NCBI GenBank assembly: GCA_023705945.1
Contig: BPTM01000087.1
Coordinates: 1-39,242 of the forward strand
Direction: 5' to 3'
DNA: 39,242 bases
Source: Candidatus Heimdallarchaeota archaeon
GTDB taxonomy: Archaea > Asgardarchaeota > Heimdallarchaeia > Heimdallarchaeales > Heimdallarchaeaceae
The notes beneath the pieces were generated by a model. It made no database searches, had not been told where the DNA came from, and saw only the letters and a program-made list of their open reading frames with translations. Below, one piece after another: positions 16,268 through 23,806 of this stretch. Made by a program: the position numbers and the translations under genes. Each line of letters opens with the position of its first letter. Within the stretch, counting starts at the first letter, position 1.

Positions 16268-17314
16268 ATGGTATCTCAAGAGATGTTGAGAGGTTATATG
16301 TTAGAAGAAGTTTTAGCATATTTGGTAAAAAAGTCGGGTTTCAACTTATTGGTAGACGCTTCACAAGATAGAAATAACCTTGCAATGAAAAGAGGAGATT
16401 TAGTTGTAAGAGGTAGAGGAAAGTATCATCAAGCTAATGTCTTAGGACAACTAGAATGGACACCAGCATTTACATATCCATTAAGACTTTTTGTAGAAGC
16501 AAAATTTAGAAAGGATCCAATAGGAATTGATGTAGTTAGAAATGCAATAAGTATTCTATTAGATGTAAACCAGAAAAGCACCCTCAATGAAGAAGATATC
16601 TTGCTTCAAAAATATCATTATGTATATGCACTTTTCTCTACATCAGGTTTTACGGAAGATTCAGTATACATGGGATTAGCTCATCAAATATCTCTCATTG
16701 ATTTGAATAGTAGTGATTATAGTGTTCTTTTGGAATCAATAAGAACTGCAGCAAGGAACATAAAGGGAGACATTGATAATATGGATAATATTGTATACAA
16801 CTTGAGATATATATTAAGAAGAAAGTTAAGAACATTACCAATCAGAATAGAATACTATGGGGGACGAATGAATGATCATGAACAAATAGAGGAATTGCTT
16901 GGAAACATGATTAAAACAACAGAAAATTATGGTGAATTGTTCATAGGAATGCCAAATATTCCTTTTATGATATTACTAAAACCAGAGAAAAGAGATGAGT
17001 TTATACGCTATTTAGAAAGGAAGCCAAATCATAAAATAAATATTACATGGAGTCATCATATAGATAAGAGGAGAACATGGACAATAAGACCTTCAGAATC
17101 ACCAGAAGAATACAAATTGACATTCAAACTTCCGAGTGTACTTGCGAAGAGAATATTTGGAACAATAGATGAGGGGATATATGAGAGGGCATTGAGTGCA
17201 AAGGAAAAGTATTTTTCTCATATTATTATTTACAGAAAAGTGCAAAGACAAATACAATGGTATAAATTAAATTATGATAGAGATGAAACATTAAAGTATT
17301 TGGAAAATTCATGA
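16268..17314 (+). CDS. PD-(D/E)XK superfamily (restriction endonuclease-like) protein
   Basis: A 348-residue protein. The N-terminal ~120 residues look like a Mrr-type restriction-endonuclease fold: E13 in an opening helix, D44 in KRGDLVVRG, and E77-x-K79 in LFVEAKFRK, the D...E-x-K metal site, followed by a helix (VVRNAISILLDV). The remaining ~230 residues are unrecognised, with a charged C-terminal domain that could sense a ligand or bind DNA. It probably cleaves DNA. It is the first of two genes inside the tRNA-bounded islet and has its own A/T-rich box A (TTTTTATTG) ~27 bases upstream. A host-protection role is inferred from fold and location. Confidence 0.7.
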   Translation: MVSQEMLRGYMLEEVLAYLVKKSGFNLLVDASQDRNNLAMKRGDLVVRGRGKYHQANVLGQLEWTPAFTYPLRLFVEAKFRKDPIGIDVVRNAISILLDVNQKSTLNEEDILLQKYHYVYALFSTSGFTEDSVYMGLAHQISLIDLNSSDYSVLLESIRTAARNIKGDIDNMDNIVYNLRYILRRKLRTLPIRIEYYGGRMNDHEQIEELLGNMIKTTENYGELFIGMPNIPFMILLKPEKRDEFIRYLERKPNHKINITWSHHIDKRRTWTIRPSESPEEYKLTFKLPSVLAKRIFGTIDEGIYERALSAKEKYFSHIIIYRKVQRQIQWYKLNYDRDETLKYLENS

Positions 17315-17615
17315 AAGCAAATTCAAGCTTATTATAACAATATATTGCAATCCTAGAGGGTCTAATATTATAAATCTATAAAAGACAGTGTTTAAAGAAA
17401 AACCCAGAAATTGGTAGAAGATATTGGTGTAAACAGAGGGAGAGAGAGATTCTAGATAAAATTGTTATCTGTTTGAGCAGTGTCAAAAATTAGTTTATTT
17501 GAAGCAGAGCTCCAAAAGATTAAAATCATTACCACCAATATATAATCAGACATTAACTATAGAAAAATACTTCACTCTATGGTTGGTAAATTGAAGAGGA
17601 AAGGAAGTATTAACA
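17315..17615. other. Noncoding gap between the two islet genes
   Basis: About 300 bases with no credible reading frame. It holds TATAAATCTATAAAAG (17372-17387), a plausible box A, and a purine-rich GAGGAAAGGAAG just before the next ATG. The two islet genes thus appear separately transcribed. Confidence 0.4.
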
Positions 17616-19598
17616 ATGAACAATAATCAAATATCTAATAAATCTCCTACGATTTTCTTTTTTGGAGCTGGTTCATCAGCTAAGGCAAATGTGCCTACAA
17701 CTTTTGAATTTGCTAGAAAATTTGAAGCACATTTAAAAGAAGAATACAGTAAAGTAAAAATTAAAGAAACAGAATCTCCATATCATCTTTACCTTGAAAT
17801 TAAAAGAAGAATAAAAAACAAAGTGGGATATAATCCAGATATAGAACAGATTTACGAACTCCTTAATAGACTTCTTAACACTGAAGATGAGATTATACTT
17901 TCAATTTCTGATGATTATAAAGAAACTATTGACAAATATGATTTAAGTAAAATTGAGAGTTTAATTAATGATCTAAAGAAATTTATAAAAGTTAATACTC
18001 ATGTTGAACCTGAAAAAACTAACTATTTGAAAGATTTGAGAAAATATATTAGTTCAGAGTTTCCCGTTGAAATTTATACAACCAATTATGATAATGTCAT
18101 TGAGCAATTCTGTTCTCTTAATGACATAAATTACACTGATGGATTTAAACTAAATTGGGAGATATCAAGTTTTGAGGAAGATTTCCAATTAAATATTTAC
18201 AAAATTCATGGTTCATTATCTTGGTATCAAACCAGATCTGGTAAATTCATTAAAATTCCCTTATTACTTTCTAATAATCAAGGAAATCTACAACTCCAAA
18301 ATGGCGAAAAACTAGAAGATATGCTTATGTACCCAATGCTAAAATTGGAAAGACCAGGACCATTATTAGATTTAATGTATATTCTGAAAAGTAAGTTATA
18401 TGCAAAATCAACAAGAGTAGTGGTAGTGGTCGGATATTCTTTTAGAGATGATTATCTTAAGATGTTGTTTCTAGAAGCCCTGAAGAATAACAAAGGTTTA
18501 CACTTAGTGATAATATCTCCTTCTGCAATAGAAATAAAGAAGACACTTCTAAAAGATGATGCAGAGACGTTAGGTGAACGAATTATTTGTTACACATCTG
18601 TATTTGAACAGATTATAGAAAACTTATATGATATTAGTTCGAACCTCACTCAAGCTATTGACATAGAAAAAAATTGTAAATTAGAAGAAATAAAGGGATA
18701 TAGCTCAAAGGATTGGGATACCGCATTTCATTATTATTTCAAATCATCACATTTCACCAAGATGCATGAAATATCACATAAAGATATTGAGAGAACTAAA
18801 AATAAACCTTTGACAAACAAAATTATGTTATTTTTTGTTCTTGCAATAGGCCTTTATTCCTTAGGTTATAATGTAGAAGCTATAAAATATGAAAAACTCT
18901 TACATTTTTCATTAAAAATTGTGAAAAATTCCTTAAATATTTTTCATGAAACAATTATAGATGGTAAATCATATTTTCAAATGAAAACAGATTATAAATT
19001 CCAGAGAGAAGAAGGTCCCCTACAAGATTACAATATTACTTCTTATGAAATTAATCAAATAACAGAGAATATTGAGAAAATAAATTATTTTTCAAAATTA
19101 GCAAAGATGAAGATTTTGAGATGGATTAATCAAAACAAGCAAAGAATAATAAGTTTTTACGATAGTAATAATGGTATTTCTGAAGACGAAAAGAAATTTT
19201 TTGACAGTATTAACAATGGTATTTCTGAAGACGAAATCGAAATACCAAAAAGATTCTTTGAATGTTTTGAAGATCACAATAAAAAAGATTTCAAATGGGA
19301 TAGAATACTAAATCTGTATCATCTTTCATACATTTTGAAGAAATTCTTTTATAATTGGGAAACTGAAAAAACAAGAATAGTTGATAGTATTAAGTTAGAT
19401 TATAATTCATTATTTCCAGAATCCTCAGATTCAGATGAAAAAAACATTAAATTATCAAACAAGGAAGAAGTAGAAGAATATGTCAAGGGGATGTTTGATA
19501 AAGTTCTGGAAACATATTTAAAAACGGACGAAAGTGTTGATATTAGAAATTCTATTCATCATTGGAACTTACATAAATACAGTGCAGGAAGAAAATGA
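17616..19598 (+). CDS. SIR2-like NADase-family defence protein with unknown C-terminal half
   Basis: A 660-residue protein. Residues ~12-330 are a SIR2-like domain: GAGSSAKANVPTT (NAD loop), TTNYDNVIEQ (~155), KIHGSLSWY with the active-site-type His (~198), and VVVVGYSFRDDYLK (~272). SIR2 domains of this branch act in anti-phage systems (Thoeris ThsA, DSR, SIR2-STAND) by depleting NAD+. Residues ~335-660 are helical, rich in K, E and aromatic residues and unrecognised; this half presumably senses or oligomerises. A 15-residue unit (NNGISEDE...) is tandemly duplicated near residue 520. Purine-rich AGGAAGTATTAACA precedes the ATG. It is the second islet gene. A short open stretch ending YVETERI lies in the +1 frame beyond the stop, so a C-terminal frameshift is possible. 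Confidence 0.8.
   Translation: MNNNQISNKSPTIFFFGAGSSAKANVPTTFEFARKFEAHLKEEYSKVKIKETESPYHLYLEIKRRIKNKVGYNPDIEQIYELLNRLLNTEDEIILSISDDYKETIDKYDLSKIESLINDLKKFIKVNTHVEPEKTNYLKDLRKYISSEFPVEIYTTNYDNVIEQFCSLNDINYTDGFKLNWEISSFEEDFQLNIYKIHGSLSWYQTRSGKFIKIPLLLSNNQGNLQLQNGEKLEDMLMYPMLKLERPGPLLDLMYILKSKLYAKSTRVVVVVGYSFRDDYLKMLFLEALKNNKGLHLVIISPSAIEIKKTLLKDDAETLGERIICYTSVFEQIIENLYDISSNLTQAIDIEKNCKLEEIKGYSSKDWDTAFHYYFKSSHFTKMHEISHKDIERTKNKPLTNKIMLFFVLAIGLYSLGYNVEAIKYEKLLHFSLKIVKNSLNIFHETIIDGKSYFQMKTDYKFQREEGPLQDYNITSYEINQITENIEKINYFSKLAKMKILRWINQNKQRIISFYDSNNGISEDEKKFFDSINNGISEDEIEIPKRFFECFEDHNKKDFKWDRILNLYHLSYILKKFFYNWETEKTRIVDSIKLDYNSLFPESSDSDEKNIKLSNKEEVEEYVKGMFDKVLETYLKTDESVDIRNSIHHWNLHKYSAGRK
19170..19236 (+). 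repeat. In-frame tandem duplication inside the SIR2 gene
   Basis: A 22-base word beginning AATGGTATTTCTGAAG occurs exactly at 19170-19191 and 19215-19236, offset 45 bases (15 codons). It encodes NNGISEDE twice. Confidence 0.85.
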
Positions 19599-19785
19599 GA
19601 ATAACAAAAAGAGATATCTAGAATATTTAAAGGAAGCAATTAGAGAAATAGGAATGTATGTTGAAACAGAAAGAATATAGAAAAAGAATGTTTGAAAACA
19701 AGCAAAAAAGAATGAGAACAGAGAAATAATATCGCAAAAACCTTCTTTGAATAAATATACTTAGAAAAAAATAAGTAAAAGATGA

Positions 19786-19921
19786 TGGTGGGGACTGGGT
19801 GATTTGAACACCCGACCAATTGGTTTTGCCGACATTGTTAAGCAATGTTCTCTGGAGCCAACCACTTTCAGCTTTATCGCTAAGCAAGCGAAGTAAATCT
19901 ACCGGACTGAGCCAAGTCCCC
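19786..19921 (-). tRNA. trnW: tRNA-Trp (CCA) with two predicted introns
   Basis: Minus strand from 19921: acceptor GGGGACT pairs fully with AGTCCCC, then discriminator A and encoded CCA. The D arm begins GCTC AGTCCGGTAG, the anticodon stem is GTTGG/CCAAT around CTCCAGA (anticodon CCA), and the T arm is GGGTG TTCAAAT CACCC. Two insertions must be removed. Intron 1 (32 bases, ~19867-19898) lies at tRNA position 22/23. Its bulge-helix-bulge is good: CGGT pairs GCTG, flanked by 3-base bulges AGA and AAA, with an inner TTTA/TAAA helix. Removal gives D-stem GCTC/GAGT. Intron 2 (27 bases, ~19825-19851) is at the usual 37/38 site with an ACATTG/CAATGT hairpin, though its central helix is weak. The spliced RNA is 74 bases plus CCA. 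Confidence 0.78.
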
Positions 19922-19977
19922 AACCGATGCTCGTTTCCTTGTTCTCTTTATCTTTTTTTAAGGTTTTCTTTAAGCAT

Positions 19978-20712
19978 CTACATATATTCTCCAGCAAACA
20001 AATAAATCCATTTTTCATATAACTGTTTAAACCATAAAATATTTTCAGGTTTATAGTTATTCAGATTATAATCCATTTTTCCTTGTTCTATTGCAGTTTT
20101 TCGAGCATCTTTGTCATAAACTCCAAATATATTATCTGAAATCTGTTTCTTTAGGAAGTATTTTCTACATTCTTCGAAAAGTTCTGCAGCTGTAAAATCT
20201 CCTTCTTCAGTGAACACACCATAAGCAAAAGAAAATAGTATGGCATGATAATTCATTTTTGATGGGTCAGGGAGAGTATTCATTATCTCCATAGCCTTCT
20301 CTCTGGCTTCAATAGCTTCATCATAATTTTTCTTCAGTTTCTCTACTTGCCAGATGAGGATTAAAGCTAAAGCCTTCCCTTCTAGAAAACTGTTCTGCTC
20401 AGCTAATCGTTCCATACGTGAGATAATACCTTCGACTTCAGGTAGAAGATCAATCCTACCAAAAAATAGTCCTTGTTTAGTATAGAGTAGATCAATATGG
20501 GAACGATAATCACCTAATTCTTGGCTTTTCTCTATAGTTTTATTGATAATCTCTAAAGCTTCTTTCTCCTCCCAATTCCTGTAACTCTTTCTAATCTCTA
20601 GAACAATTTCCTGTAACTCTTCTATTGTATTTATCTTTTCTACTTGTTCTCCCAAAGGATGAGAATAGTTTTTTACTGCTAAACTTTTTTCCACTTCGTA
20701 CACCAAATCCAT
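19978..20712 (-). CDS. TPR-like helical repeat protein
   Basis: A 244-residue soluble, all-helical protein. It has repeated antiparallel helix pairs with TPR-like spacing, e.g. LEIINKTIEKSQELGDYRS, ALALILIWQVEKLKKNYDEA and FSFAYGVFTEEGDFTAAELF, which carry the typical G/A-Y-A and A positions. It probably serves protein-protein interaction; no catalytic motif is visible. TTTATAATT on the minus strand ~57 bases before the ATG may be its box A. It lies between the tRNA-bounded islet and the DISARM-like operon, divergent from the latter, so it could be either host or defence-associated. Confidence 0.65.
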   Translation of the reverse strand: MDLVYEVEKSLAVKNYSHPLGEQVEKINTIEELQEIVLEIRKSYRNWEEKEALEIINKTIEKSQELGDYRSHIDLLYTKQGLFFGRIDLLPEVEGIISRMERLAEQNSFLEGKALALILIWQVEKLKKNYDEAIEAREKAMEIMNTLPDPSKMNYHAILFSFAYGVFTEEGDFTAAELFEECRKYFLKKQISDNIFGVYDKDARKTAIEQGKMDYNLNNYKPENILWFKQLYEKWIYLFAGEYM

Positions 20713-21014
20713 GTCTTAAAGTGGGATGATTGAACAAAAAGGGTAAATTACTTTGTCTATAACAATTATAAATAAGTTTGGGAGATTATTTCAAATTTGT
20801 TAACTCAACTAAGATTGGTTACACTTTTGAGCACAATGGTTTGAGTGGCTTATTAACTGTTAGCGATGTTGGTTTGGAGAACAGTCTTATTAAATATGCA
20901 AAAAAATTAAATATAATGAAAAATGCTTTTTAATGAAAGCAAGACAAGATGGGGATTTAAATTACAATTCCAGAATTTCTAAAAGTTGGGAGCATCGTAG
21001 AAAATAGAGCACGA
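20713..21014. promoter_or_regulatory. Divergent promoter region upstream of the DISARM-like operon
   Basis: Holds A/T-rich box A candidates for the rightward operon (AAATATAATG ~20909-20918 and CTTTTTAAT 20926-20934). It also holds an ATG at 20949 whose frame meets TAA at 20958-20960 before running on into the helicase gene. No other gene is seen. Confidence 0.5.
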
Positions 21015-23804
21015 TTGTGGCGTGTGGATGGTATTGAGGGTAACATTGTAACAGCTACAGCATTAGATGGAACCAAAGCAGAAAGACATAGATTCTATGT
21101 TCCTGTTGAGAAATTTAAACCAGGAAAAATGGGTTTACCTGACCCGAAAGTTATAGGGAACATTGCAACTCAACAACTTATGTTAAGGGCATTTAAGTTA
21201 AGCATGATACATGGAACAGCTCCTTTAATAAGTCTTCAACAAAGTCGTGCTATTCCTACCGAATATCAATTGATTCCTATTCTAATGGCTCTTGAATTAC
21301 CAAAAGTAAGAATGTTATTAGCGGATGATATTGGTTTGGGAAAGACAATAGAAGCTGGTTTAATTATTTCGGAACTTTTAGGAAGACAAAGAATAAGTAG
21401 AATATTAATTGTAACACCTGCTAGTTTAAGAGAACAATGGAAAGAAGCAATGGAATATTTCTTCCACCTAGAATTCCGAATAATGTCAACTCGTAATCGA
21501 AGGATTTTAGAAAGATCGCTTCCACCAGGATATAATCCATGGGAATATTATCCTTGTATAATAACATCAATAGATTATGCAAAACAACCAATCCAGAGAA
21601 ATCAGATTCTTGAGCAACACTGGGATATGGTAGTTTTTGACGAAGCACATAATATTGCTAAACCTCACCAATCCGCTAAAAATCAGAAAATCGAAATGGC
21701 TAGATGGGAATTTGCTGAAAAAATTGCTAACTTAACGGATAATCTATTATTTTTGACAGCAACTCCTCATAATGGATATAGAGATACATATGCAAGCTTA
21801 CTTAGAATGCTGGTACCTGAAGGAGTTACTGGATCAATAATTGATCCAAGTATTAATAGAAATAAGTTAAAACATCATGTATGTCAAAGAAGAAGAGAAG
21901 ATGTTCTTAGATGGTTTAAAGAGGCAAATAGCGAAGAATCTCCTTTTCCAGAAAGGCATCAAGAAGAAATCTTCATAAAACCTTCTGAAGAGCAGATAAA
22001 AGCTATTGAGAGCATTGAAGAATTGGCTTCTCATTTATTGAAAATTGTCAAAAAAGGTACTGAACATCAAAAACACTTAGCTAATTGGACAATAATGCAT
22101 CTTCATAAAAGATCTATAAGCTCTTCTCACGCATTAAGAATTTCTCTTGAAAATAGAATCAAAACCGTATCCTATAAACTGAAAAATCTAGATGAGGAGA
22201 TTTTAGTTGGTCTAACTAAAGAAGAAATAAAATCAAATGTCTTAGATGAAGATTCAAGTGAGAATGTTGATGAAGAAGAAATTAGCCTTAGAACAGACAA
22301 AGTAATTTTTGGAGAGGAAAACGATCTAAATGTAGAAATAAAGCTTCTTAAACAATCTTTGAAAATTGCTAAGGAGATAACAGCTGAAAAAGATTCGAAA
22401 TTACAGCATTTAATCTGGAATATAATACCAAAAAGATTGAAGGAATATCCCAAACTGATGATTTTTACAAGATATAGAGATACATTAATTTATTTAAGGA
22501 AACAAATTAAAGAAGCTTACAAAGGTAAAGGAGTAAGAATCTTTTATGTAGATGGTACGATTCCAGAGGGGATTCGTAGAGATTACTTAAAGGATTTTAC
22601 AAATGCAAAATTAGGAATTTTAATTGCAACAGACTGTATTTCAGAAGGAATGAATCTACAATATGCGAGTAATCAGATTGTTCACTATGAATTACCTTGG
22701 AATCCAAACAGGTTGGAACAAAGAAACGGTAGAGTTGACAGATATGGACAACCAAAATCAAAAGTAATTATAAGAACATTGGTTATGGATGATACTTTAG
22801 AAGCAGATATTTTGAAAGTTCTGATAAAAAAAGCAGAACAAATAAGACAAGATTATGGTTTTTCTCCTCCCTTTTTTGGAGATGAAACAACAATTATTGA
22901 TTTAATTAAAAAACATAAACCCACTTTTAAACATGGACCTCAACGTACACTTCTAGAGTTCATTGGAAGTGAAAAGGACCCTTTTGATAAAAACAACATA
23001 GAATTAATCAAGAATGATAGTTTTTATGGAGGTTTAGAGATAGGTCTAGAGGAAGTTCAACAAAGGTTAAATTATACCTACAGTTTAATTGGAAGCTCTG
23101 AAGAAATACAAGAATTTGTTTCAAGTGGTTTGAAAAAATATGGTTGTAAAACAAAAGAAACAGAAGAAGGAATTTGGAATTTCGAATTTTCTGATGAATT
23201 CCTTAGAGGTATAGATCTTGAGAAAAATGTCTTCAATCTAACATTTGATTCTATTACAGCAGCTAAAAATCCCTCTCTCAATCTAATTGATCTTGGTCAT
23301 CCAATTGTAGTAAAACTTATAGAAAAGATAAAATACTCAAGTTTAAATGAGAAGGAGAAATATGGAAGAACGGCCGCAGTTAAGGTTGAAATTAAATATC
23401 CTGTAACAGCTGTTTTTCACATATTAGCTAGGTACATAGTTGACACAGAACCGAAATCAATTGTTGAGGAATTATTTGATGTGGGTATAGAGGTTTATGA
23501 TGGTGAAATTCTGAGTGAGGAAAGTGTTGAGGCCATAAAAAACGCAAATATTGTAATAATGGATAGAACTATGGATGAGATAAAGAAGGACATTAAGAAA
23601 TCTGTAGAGATTCCTAATTTACATCAAATGATTAATGAACAAACAAATCAAAGATGTCTGAAAATTATAGATGAAAGAAAACAGATGAAACAGAAATTAG
23701 AAGATGAAGCTCCCAAAGAATGGTTGGAAGGGATAGACAAAATCAGTGTGGGTTCTACAGACATAATGGCAGTAACTCTATATTATCCATCGTTGGAGGG
23801 ATAA
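21015..23804 (+). CDS. drmD: SNF2-family helicase, DrmD-like (class 1 DISARM)
   Basis: A SWI2/SNF2 translocase of at least 929 residues. Visible motifs are I LADDIGLGKTIEAG, II VVFDEAHNI, III LTATPHNG, and V/VI ATDCISEGMNLQY and RNGRVDRYGQ. The N-terminal WRVDGIEGN...ATALDGT region is the small domain typical of DrmD/HepA-type helicases. It is the first of three tightly packed genes with a methylase and a giant helicase, and should move on DNA for an anti-phage system. The start is uncertain. The only standard start codon in the open frame is TTG at 21015, but family-like residues (PEFLKVGSIVENRARL) are encoded upstream back to 20961. There a TAA interrupts an ATG-GGG-ATT opening at 20949, possibly a nonsense change from AAA. 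Confidence 0.83.
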   Translation: MWRVDGIEGNIVTATALDGTKAERHRFYVPVEKFKPGKMGLPDPKVIGNIATQQLMLRAFKLSMIHGTAPLISLQQSRAIPTEYQLIPILMALELPKVRMLLADDIGLGKTIEAGLIISELLGRQRISRILIVTPASLREQWKEAMEYFFHLEFRIMSTRNRRILERSLPPGYNPWEYYPCIITSIDYAKQPIQRNQILEQHWDMVVFDEAHNIAKPHQSAKNQKIEMARWEFAEKIANLTDNLLFLTATPHNGYRDTYASLLRMLVPEGVTGSIIDPSINRNKLKHHVCQRRREDVLRWFKEANSEESPFPERHQEEIFIKPSEEQIKAIESIEELASHLLKIVKKGTEHQKHLANWTIMHLHKRSISSSHALRISLENRIKTVSYKLKNLDEEILVGLTKEEIKSNVLDEDSSENVDEEEISLRTDKVIFGEENDLNVEIKLLKQSLKIAKEITAEKDSKLQHLIWNIIPKRLKEYPKLMIFTRYRDTLIYLRKQIKEAYKGKGVRIFYVDGTIPEGIRRDYLKDFTNAKLGILIATDCISEGMNLQYASNQIVHYELPWNPNRLEQRNGRVDRYGQPKSKVIIRTLVMDDTLEADILKVLIKKAEQIRQDYGFSPPFFGDETTIIDLIKKHKPTFKHGPQRTLLEFIGSEKDPFDKNNIELIKNDSFYGGLEIGLEEVQQRLNYTYSLIGSSEEIQEFVSSGLKKYGCKTKETEEGIWNFEFSDEFLRGIDLEKNVFNLTFDSITAAKNPSLNLIDLGHPIVVKLIEKIKYSSLNEKEKYGRTAAVKVEIKYPVTAVFHILARYIVDTEPKSIVEELFDVGIEVYDGEILSEESVEAIKNANIVIMDRTMDEIKKDIKKSVEIPNLHQMINEQTNQRCLKIIDERKQMKQKLEDEAPKEWLEGIDKISVGSTDIMAVTLYYPSLEG
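23795..23800 (+). promoter_or_regulatory. Ribosome binding site GGAGGG deciding a TTG start
   Basis: GGAGGG lies at the end of the helicase gene, 6 bases before TTG at 23807. It supports TTG as the methylase start and translational coupling to the helicase stop. Confidence 0.7.
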
Positions 23805-23806
23805 AA

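Larger units (their letters stand above)
16080..19864. mobile_element. Islet integrated in tRNA-Trp, bounded by 80-bp direct repeats
   Basis: Bases 16080-16159 and 19785-19864 are direct copies differing at one base (GTTAAACAA versus GTTAAGCAA). Both correspond to the 3' part of tRNA-Trp, from just before the anticodon stem to the encoded CCA. The right copy belongs to a complete tRNA; the left copy has no 5' half. Since the tRNA reads leftward, the element lies directly after its 3' end and terminates in a spare 3' end, the standard product of site-specific integration into a tRNA. Contents are only a PD-(D/E)XK nuclease-like gene and a SIR2-domain gene. No integrase is present, so it is a decayed or trans-mobilised element. 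The integration reading is inference; the repeats are seen directly. Confidence 0.7.

Noticed and set aside
19866-19897. Reading of the tRNA D-arm insert as an anticodon arm with GCT (tRNA-Ser)
   Set aside because: The flanking arms then cannot form a class II tRNA, whereas removing the insert gives a normal tRNA-Trp.
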